IMG/VR virus record: IMGVR_UViG_3300042514_000542
Span: 142,591-206,590 of that record
Reading direction: 5' to 3' (one strand)
Source of the DNA: a virus
DNA: 64,000 nucleotides
This document shows, in pieces, positions 58,492-64,000 of the stretch. A program made the position numbers and the translations under genes. Positions within the stretch are counted from its first letter, which is position 1; each line of letters starts with the position of its first letter. Below the pieces are notes generated by a model. That model was not told the DNA's origin, made no database searches, and worked only from the letters and a program-made list of their open reading frames with translations.

Positions 58492-60318
58492 ATGGCAGGT
58501 ATTCAGAATAATCCTAATAATAGGAGTAATTTATCCAGAGACGGTAAATCTGGAATGTATGATAGGTCGATGCAGACTTATCTCAAAAACCGTGTTCCAT
58601 ATAATTATAGTGTTTTAGATTCGGATGAATCCAAAAATACAAAATATAAATATTTCCAAAAAGTTGGAATGCGTAGACCAGAGGCTCTTGCTAAGAACTC
58701 TGTAACTCTCAATAATCCATATAATAACACAGCATTCTCTGCAATCGAAAGAGATAAGACTTTCGGTGATATTATGTATGCAAGCGCATCTGAAGATAAA
58801 CCGGGACGCTTGAGGGATTATAGATCTATGGCAGCATTTTCCGAAATTGCTGATGCTCTAGATGAAATTTGTGATGAGACAATTAATCCAGATGAAAATG
58901 ATGAGATTGTCCTTTTAAAATTTAAAAATACGGATTTGGAGTCGGATAAGAAAAGCGAAATCCAAGAAGAATGGTATAGGTATATTGAATATTACGACTT
59001 ACATAATAATGGATGGCAATACTTTAGACAATTCTTAACTGAGGGTGAATTGTTTTTTGAACAAATAATTCATGATGAATTTACCAATGAGGGTGTTTTA
59101 GGCATTATTAATATGCCAGCAGACCTCATTGATCCGGTATATTCAAATATTCAAAATATGTTGGTTAAGGGATTCCTATATCAAAAACCAATCTTCGATC
59201 CCAATGATCCCAAGAAAGTGGAAAGATATGAACCAATTCCTTTAGAGGAAAACCAAGTAGTTTATATTAATAATTCTGCATATAATGACACAAAGGATTT
59301 CATTATACCATTTATAGAAAATTGTCGTAGAGCTTATAGACAATTATCGATGATCGAAGATGCTGTAGTTATTCATAGAATGGTTCATGCACCTCTAAGG
59401 TTTGTATTTAATGTTGACGTTGGTACACTTCCTGTACCACAAGCAGAATCATACTTGAGAAAATTACAAGCACAGTATTGGTCATCTAAAACATTCGACT
59501 CTGACCAAGGGGATATTGTTAAAAAATATAGCCCACAATCAACATTGGATAGTTATTGGTTCGCCAAGAGACAAGGACAGGAACCGACCACAGTTAGTGA
59601 AATCGGTGGAACTCCGGGTCTTGGAGAGCTTCATGACTTGATGTTCTTCATCAAAAAACTTTACAGATCGCTTAAGGTTCCGACTTCAAGATTAGACCCC
59701 GAAGATTCGTTTCGTGATGGGACTGATATTCTTAGAGAAGAATTAAAGTTTGCCACAATGATCATGAGACAACAGAAGAAATTTGCTTCTGGCCTCAAGA
59801 GAGGATTTATAACACACCTCAAACTTCGTCATATGTTTGAGCAATATGATTTAACAGAACAAAATATTAATGTTGTATTCAATGCACCATCAAATTTCTA
59901 CGATCTTAGAAATAATCAGAAGATGGAACTTAAGGTTAATTCTTATAATAATCTTATGTCAACTCAAAAGGTTTCTGATACATATGCCAAGAAAAAAGTT
60001 CTTGGTTGGAAAGACAAAGATATTCTAGCAGATCGTGAATTGCGTAGAAAAGACGCAGAATTAGATTGGGAATTACAACAGATTATGGCAATGGGTCCAA
60101 GCTGGAAAGAGCAGTTATTACAACAAGCCCAAGGTGGCGCACCCGAAGCTGGTGATGATCTAGGTGGTATGGGCGGCGGAATGGGTGCTGGCGGTGCTGG
60201 AGGTTTACCACCTTCGTTCGGTGGTGGTGAAGCAGCAATTGGTGGTGATGAAACACTTCCACCTAATGCTGGTGTTGCGCCAGAAATGCCTATGGTTCCA
60301 GAAGAACCTCCAGCTTAA
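58492..60318 (+). CDS. 20: Portal vertex protein, T4 gp20-like
   Basis: 608 aa (T4 gp20 is 524). Dodecameric channel for DNA at the head-tail vertex. Recognised by FSEIADALDEICDETINPDE near residues 119-138, NGWQYFRQFLTEGELFFEQI, VYINNSAYNDTKDFIIPFIE near 258, IHRMVHAPLRFVFNVDVGTLP near 295-315 (part quoted) and KKLYRSLKVPTSRLDPEDSF near 387-406. The C-terminal 70 residues are Gly/Met/Pro-rich (GGMGGGMGAGGAGG), longer than in T4 and probably disordered. Confidence 0.93.
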   Translation: MAGIQNNPNNRSNLSRDGKSGMYDRSMQTYLKNRVPYNYSVLDSDESKNTKYKYFQKVGMRRPEALAKNSVTLNNPYNNTAFSAIERDKTFGDIMYASASEDKPGRLRDYRSMAAFSEIADALDEICDETINPDENDEIVLLKFKNTDLESDKKSEIQEEWYRYIEYYDLHNNGWQYFRQFLTEGELFFEQIIHDEFTNEGVLGIINMPADLIDPVYSNIQNMLVKGFLYQKPIFDPNDPKKVERYEPIPLEENQVVYINNSAYNDTKDFIIPFIENCRRAYRQLSMIEDAVVIHRMVHAPLRFVFNVDVGTLPVPQAESYLRKLQAQYWSSKTFDSDQGDIVKKYSPQSTLDSYWFAKRQGQEPTTVSEIGGTPGLGELHDLMFFIKKLYRSLKVPTSRLDPEDSFRDGTDILREELKFATMIMRQQKKFASGLKRGFITHLKLRHMFEQYDLTEQNINVVFNAPSNFYDLRNNQKMELKVNSYNNLMSTQKVSDTYAKKKVLGWKDKDILADRELRRKDAELDWELQQIMAMGPSWKEQLLQQAQGGAPEAGDDLGGMGGGMGAGGAGGLPPSFGGGEAAIGGDETLPPNAGVAPEMPMVPEEPPA

Positions 60319-60608
60319 TCACAAAAGCTTACACAGTTGAACGCTGAACTATAATAATACTTAGTTCCAGAATTCGATTGTAAATTTAACCCAGAATCAC
60401 TCGGAACATTACATTCTAGAAAATAATATTCAGTCGGTATATTGGTTGTAACTTGGGGATAATTATCTTCTTGTCCCCATAAAATGAATTCATTCGCAGA
60501 TATACGGTAATATCCAGTGGATTTATTGGAGTTTATATTCACCCCTGATGTCGATGGAACACCACACGACAGTTCGTAATAAACGGAGCCAGAATTACTT
60601 TCATACAT
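60315..60608 (-). CDS. Small Cys/Tyr-rich late protein with internal duplication
   Basis: 97 aa, opposite strand within the structural cluster. Two halves share a pattern: YYELSCGVPSTSGVNINSNK near residues 10-29 and YYFLECNVPSDSGLNLQSNS near 61-80, so the protein is a tandem duplication of about 50 residues. It has five Cys. The ATG at 60608 is exactly 5 nt after TAAATA, supporting real late expression. Possibly a small surface or decoration protein; no family recognised. Confidence 0.6.
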   Translation of the reverse strand: MYESNSGSVYYELSCGVPSTSGVNINSNKSTGYYRISANEFILWGQEDNYPQVTTNIPTEYYFLECNVPSDSGLNLQSNSGTKYYYSSAFNCVSFCD

Positions 60609-60613
60609 AATAT

Positions 60614-60619
60614 TATTTA
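60614..60619 (-). promoter_or_regulatory. Late-promoter-like TAAATA (minus), 5 nt before ATG
   Basis: ATTAAATA on the minus strand, then 5 nt to the ATG at 60608; divergent from the plus-strand motif 6 nt away. Confidence 0.6.
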
Positions 60620-60624
60620 ATAAC

Positions 60625-60630
60625 TAAATA
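60625..60630 (+). promoter_or_regulatory. Late-promoter-like TAAATA, 6 nt before ATG
   Basis: CTAAATA followed after 6 nt by the ATG at 60637. Confidence 0.55.
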
Positions 60631-60636
60631 ACTAAT

Positions 60637-61788
60637 ATGAGTTCACTTTGCACAATTACGCCAGTTTCGGCGTTTATGTCTACAAATCTAAGTTCGAAAA
60701 TTGACTGTTTTCAAGAATTGGGTGCTAGAATTCTTAGAATGCTTGGACACCCTATGATCAATGTTGAGCTACATCCTGATCAATTATATGACTCTATTTC
60801 AATGGCGTGTGAGTTTTTCACAAAGTATGCAGGACACACTAAGGAGTATTTGGTATTCAACTCTGATCTCTACGAAAGAGATAAAGGTATTAGATTGGAC
60901 TATTTATATACAGTCTCGAATACTGGGTTTACATTATCTCAAAAACTGAATGATCAAACTATTCCAAATCCAGACTTTGAATTGAAATTTAGAGAGAATT
61001 TATATGTGTCGTTATCAGACATCTCATATAATCATTTTTTAACTTCATCTGCATTATCTGCGTCGATTCCAACTGATGGTATCTCAACAATGCAGATATT
61101 AGATGAAAGTTCTTTTGCTCAATTAACCGCTTTTGATGCTAATTTGAGAAACATGTTTCGCATTTCACCTATGAAACCCTTCAATGTTCAATGTGAACAG
61201 GTGGAAAATGTGAGAACTATTAATAACATGTTTGATTATGATATTATGGATTATCGTAAAGTTATAGATGTTATTGATTTTGAAGAGGGTTCAAGTTCTG
61301 GTATTAGTCAATTATTTTCGATGGAACAGACCTTAGCTCAACAAACTTTCTATAGTTATGCTATGGGTAACTTTGGATTCGATTTGCTGTCTTGGCATAC
61401 TGTTAAAGATTGGCAAGATACCCGTGAGAAACTTTTGGCGACTCGTAGAGATATACATTTTGATAATAGAACGCAGTATTTGAAGTTTTATCCACAACCT
61501 AAAGATACGTCATCATTTGTGGGGGTGTTAGAATGCTATGTGGAAAGACCATTGAGAGATATTATTAAAGAAAAATGGGTTCTAGATTATTCTATCGCAC
61601 TATCTAAAGTTATGTGGGGAAGGATTCTAACAAAAATTAATGGTGTGACTATGCTTGGTGGCGGGACTCTAAATGGTGCTGAAATTTTAGCAGAAGGAAA
61701 TGCTGATAAAGAACGTCTTGAAACGATGCTGATTGAAGGCACGGGTGGGACAGCTTCGTATGAACCTATCATGATGTTCATAAGGTAA
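60637..61788 (+). CDS. Neck/head-tail connector-like structural protein
   Basis: 383 aa. RMLGHPMINVELHPDQLYDS near residues 34-53, then CEFFTKYAGHTKEYL, is the motif of phage neck/connector proteins in which a conserved LG.P...VEL...Q....I..A...F segment starts the domain. FYPQPKDTSSFVGVLECYVE near 287-306 and KEKWVLDYSIALSKVMWGRI near 314-333 are also typical of this virion protein of T4-like phages. Lies next to portal, which fits a head-tail junction role. T4 equivalence (gp13 or gp14) is uncertain. Confidence 0.6.
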   Translation: MSSLCTITPVSAFMSTNLSSKIDCFQELGARILRMLGHPMINVELHPDQLYDSISMACEFFTKYAGHTKEYLVFNSDLYERDKGIRLDYLYTVSNTGFTLSQKLNDQTIPNPDFELKFRENLYVSLSDISYNHFLTSSALSASIPTDGISTMQILDESSFAQLTAFDANLRNMFRISPMKPFNVQCEQVENVRTINNMFDYDIMDYRKVIDVIDFEEGSSSGISQLFSMEQTLAQQTFYSYAMGNFGFDLLSWHTVKDWQDTREKLLATRRDIHFDNRTQYLKFYPQPKDTSSFVGVLECYVERPLRDIIKEKWVLDYSIALSKVMWGRILTKINGVTMLGGGTLNGAEILAEGNADKERLETMLIEGTGGTASYEPIMMFIR

Positions 61789-61793
61789 ATTTT

Positions 61794-62309
61794 ATGATAT
61801 ACCCAAAACAAATTCCCAAATTTGTAAAAGATGTTCAATATCAGGAATTACATCCGAAAGTTGGAAAATATTTATATAGATATAAGACATTAGATGATAT
61901 CGAGTTGGTATTTCATAATTCATTAATACCACAAAATCAAACTATAACATTTAGTGATGAACAAGGTCGAATCTGGTTGACCATCACACACAAATCTATA
62001 ATAATATCCAAGAATTATGCTTGGAATGGATGTTCACCAAAAAGATGGTGGCTGGTTTGGTGGGGAACTCCCGATTTTGAGGAAACCCTTATTGCGTCAT
62101 TATTTCATGACGCATTAGTTCAGTTTGTATACACTGAACATTTTCCCTTGTCGAGATATATATGCGACAACATATTCAAAAATATATTATATATGAAAAA
62201 ATTTAAATTTGTAGATATATATTATATTGGAGTTAGAGTAGGTAGTGAAGTATTACCAATCAATAAATATGTTGGGAAATCCAACTTGACAACACTATCT
62301 CAAGACTAA
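61794..62309 (+). CDS. DUF1353-like phage protein
   Basis: 171 aa. NYAWNGCSPKRWWLVWWGTP near residues 79-98 followed by IASLFHDALVQFVYTEHFPL near 105-124 and RYICDNIFKNILYM match the DUF1353 pattern, in which a W-rich loop precedes a conserved A..HD.L segment. Role unknown; in other phages such proteins occur near virion or lysis genes. Starts 5 nt after the neck-like gene, same transcript. Confidence 0.55.
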   Translation: MIYPKQIPKFVKDVQYQELHPKVGKYLYRYKTLDDIELVFHNSLIPQNQTITFSDEQGRIWLTITHKSIIISKNYAWNGCSPKRWWLVWWGTPDFEETLIASLFHDALVQFVYTEHFPLSRYICDNIFKNILYMKKFKFVDIYYIGVRVGSEVLPINKYVGKSNLTTLSQD

Positions 62310-62312
62310 ATA
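62307..62312 (+). promoter_or_regulatory. Late-promoter-like TAAATA, 7 nt before ATG
   Basis: CTAAATA overlapping the stop of the upstream gene; 7 nt before the ATG at 62320. Confidence 0.5.
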
Positions 62313-62319
62313 TATTTCA

Positions 62320-64000
62320 ATGAAGTTGTTTAGCGAAAAGGTGAAGCACACCTTAACTAACTCTTCTCAAAACATCTTACAGGTTGAAGCTTTCCAAGAA
62401 ATCTTTTTCGGTGTTTATGAGATAGAGATAAACAAGTCCAAATATCCTGTTGAAAAGATTTCTGAATATGATGGAAATCCAGTGGTGTCTGTGCCTGTTA
62501 CGGTTGAGGGTGTTAAGAGAGAATACCCATTTGTATTGTTGGAGGGTAAATTTGAGTTATTATTCAATGAGGATAATAAGCTAAACGATGAGTATGAGAT
62601 AGTTCAGGACACTATTAAAGATATTCTACTTGCGGAAACTGTCGAGGAAATTGAAGAAGTTATCAGTATTCCAGAGGTTGTCGATAATAGAGGGAAAATT
62701 CTAAAACAAATTCAAAAGGCTAAAAAAGATGCCTACAATGCTTTACAGTTAGAGAAAACCAAGAATCTAAAAGAAATTCAAGTTGAAGCTGCTAAAAAGA
62801 ATAAACTTTTAAAAGAAACCTTGGATGTTGCTAGGGAGAATCTTGTAGAGGAATTTGTATCTGTATCCAAGAAGATACGAGAAGAATTGGTTGATGGAAA
62901 TGATAAACGTTTTGATGAAATTAAAGAGACTATTGATAATAAGATCAATGATCTAGCTTCTAATCTTTCAGAATCTTTGAAGAAAGACTTTAAACAATCT
63001 TCTAAAATCTTTGATGATAGTATTAAGAAATTAGTCAAGGAATCATATAATTCTTTACAACCCAAAATAGATAAAGAACTTAAGGCTATTGCGACGGATA
63101 TTGTCGAGAAAGTAAGTTCTATTGAGAAAGAACTTGATAGAAAACTTGAGGATAAGGCTGATATAACCCTTATTGAAAATGTCGAGGGAGAACTGAACGC
63201 AGTATCCAAAGCTAATATTGAGCTTAATGATAAGATCAACAAAGGTGTCAATAAGGCACTTTCAAGAGTTGGTAATGCCGATAAGAAAATTGATGAACTA
63301 ACCATAGCCTTATCCGAAGAAGTTGAAAGTAAGATTTCAAAGGCTGAAGAGAACATTACGAATTACTATACAGAGAAACTTAAAATGTTGGAAGAAAAAA
63401 CTTTCGACATTACAGAAGAAACTAGAAAATATATAATCGAGTTGGTCACAGAATCGCGTAATAATCTTGTCGAAGAGATACGCAAAATTAAAGATGAAAA
63501 ACCAATCGAATATATTGTCGAATCTAAAGGCAAGAAACAATCAATAAACTCCGATGATTTAGTAAAGGATTTTGATAAAAAGATTAATTCAAAGATTGAT
63601 AACGAGGTTACAAGACTTCGTAAATATATTGCGGTATATTCGGGTGGTGGTTCCGTAGCAATGCAATTTGCAGATGGGGGAACCATGAATGGTGATTTGA
63701 ATGTTAATGGTAACTTAACAGTGGTTGGGTCTATCAGTGCATCCCAATATCTTGGAATTCCTTATCCATCAGAGAATGATACATTAGATGTCGTAACATC
63801 TAGAGGCAATATCACCAATAATTCAATAAAGGTTAATAATCTTTCCGCCAACTCTGCTCATCTCACATCAGTAATAGAGGCATCTGCGTTTGTTACCACA
63901 GGTGGCACATCTTCGGATTTTGTGAAAGGAGATGGATCTCTGGATAGTAATACTTATATAACAGAAGAAGCCTTTTTATCAAATCTTGTTTTATATCCCA
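62320..64000 (+). CDS. Long coiled-coil fibre protein, 3' end outside window
   Basis: Open from the ATG at 62320 to the right edge (560 codons seen). Residues 1-120 form an N-terminal domain (MKLFSEKVKHTLTNSSQNIL), then about 300 residues of near-continuous Lys/Glu coiled coil (EELVDGNDKRFDEIKETIDN and similar), then SGGGSVAMQFADGGTMNGDL near 445 and a beta-repeat fibre shaft (NVNGNLTVVGSISASQYLG). The layout matches long tail fibres or whisker-type trimeric fibres of T4-like phages. 3'-partial. Confidence 0.75.
   Translation, partial: MKLFSEKVKHTLTNSSQNILQVEAFQEIFFGVYEIEINKSKYPVEKISEYDGNPVVSVPVTVEGVKREYPFVLLEGKFELLFNEDNKLNDEYEIVQDTIKDILLAETVEEIEEVISIPEVVDNRGKILKQIQKAKKDAYNALQLEKTKNLKEIQVEAAKKNKLLKETLDVARENLVEEFVSVSKKIREELVDGNDKRFDEIKETIDNKINDLASNLSESLKKDFKQSSKIFDDSIKKLVKESYNSLQPKIDKELKAIATDIVEKVSSIEKELDRKLEDKADITLIENVEGELNAVSKANIELNDKINKGVNKALSRVGNADKKIDELTIALSEEVESKISKAEENITNYYTEKLKMLEEKTFDITEETRKYIIELVTESRNNLVEEIRKIKDEKPIEYIVESKGKKQSINSDDLVKDFDKKINSKIDNEVTRLRKYIAVYSGGGSVAMQFADGGTMNGDLNVNGNLTVVGSISASQYLGIPYPSENDTLDVVTSRGNITNNSIKVNNLSANSAHLTSVIEASAFVTTGGTSSDFVKGDGSLDSNTYITEEAFLSNLVLYP

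Noticed and set aside
62778-63686. Minus-strand Ser/Leu-rich reading frames
   Set aside because: They are shadows of the coiled-coil fibre gene on the plus strand; the Ser/Leu composition is the expected antisense of Lys/Glu repeats.
1-64000. tRNA genes, CRISPR arrays, insertion sequences, integrase or attachment sites
   Set aside because: Looked for in the gaps and around strand switches; no cloverleaf, regularly spaced repeat, transposase or integrase was recognised. A covariance-model tRNA search would be decisive.

Overview
The window is a contiguous 64 kb piece of a strictly lytic, T4-like myovirus genome: AT-rich, densely packed, with many ATGA stop/start overlaps. The T4 core is recognisable on the minus strand: primase gp61, sliding clamp gp45, ssDNA-binding gp32, helicase loader gp59, replicative helicase gp41, UvsX, family-B DNA polymerase gp43, gp46/gp47, late sigma gp55, UvsW and UvsY. 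Portal gp20, a gp31-like co-chaperonin, a gp15-like tail protein, PhoH and many virion proteins are on the plus strand. No integrase, tRNA, CRISPR array, photosynthesis gene or host gene was seen, so the host cannot be named. No gp33, gp44 or gp62 was recognised here.

Layout. 1-9.3 kb: tail fibre/baseplate-type adhesin genes (+), including a PKD-like protein, two paralogues with a tropism-determinant-like N-terminus, a lectin-like protein and a Ser/Pro/Thr-rich protein. 9.3-10.2 kb: a glycosyltransferase (+). 10.1-22.3 kb: replication block 1 (-), interrupted at 11.3-12.2 kb by small plus-strand genes and carrying two GIY-YIG endonuclease genes. 22.3-25.1 kb: two plus-strand putative internal head proteins. 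25.1-38.3 kb: replication/recombination block 2 (-), with a third GIY-YIG gene and tiny late genes next to gp43. 38.3-42.5 kb: a run of small plus-strand genes, probably prohead/internal proteins, including a retropepsin-like protease. 42.5-44.1 kb: PhoH (-) and a nucleotide kinase (+). 44.1-50.8 kb: sugar-modification island (glycosyltransferases, two FkbM methyltransferase domains, a GT11 fucosyltransferase). 50.9-55.1 kb: gp31, an Fe-S DinG/XPD-type helicase and an AAA+ ATPase. 55.2-64 kb: gp15-like protein, a GC-richer insert (LRR protein and glycosyltransferase-like protein), portal, neck-like protein and the start of a long coiled-coil fibre.

The most notable result is regulatory. About two dozen genes have TAAATA (the core of the T4 late promoter TATAAATA) at a nearly fixed distance, usually exactly 5 or 6 nt, before the start codon. 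With T4 late-promoter geometry the first transcribed base is the first base of the start codon, which predicts leaderless late mRNAs. Some TTGACA/TATAAT-type promoters place +1 at the ATG too, including one perfect consensus site before the DinG-like helicase. The core replication genes lack TAAATA, whereas structural genes, all three NUMOD-bearing GIY-YIG genes and the putative internal head proteins carry it.

A second pattern is a set of about 13 otherwise unrelated proteins that begin with a short Lys/Phe-rich segment ending in a hydrophobic-x-E motif (LLTE/M, LMLE/M, VLKE/A, LLNE/G, LIWE/R). This resembles the capsid-targeting sequence and prohead-protease site of T4 internal proteins. 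Many of these genes also carry the late motif, suggesting a large set of proteins packaged in the head.
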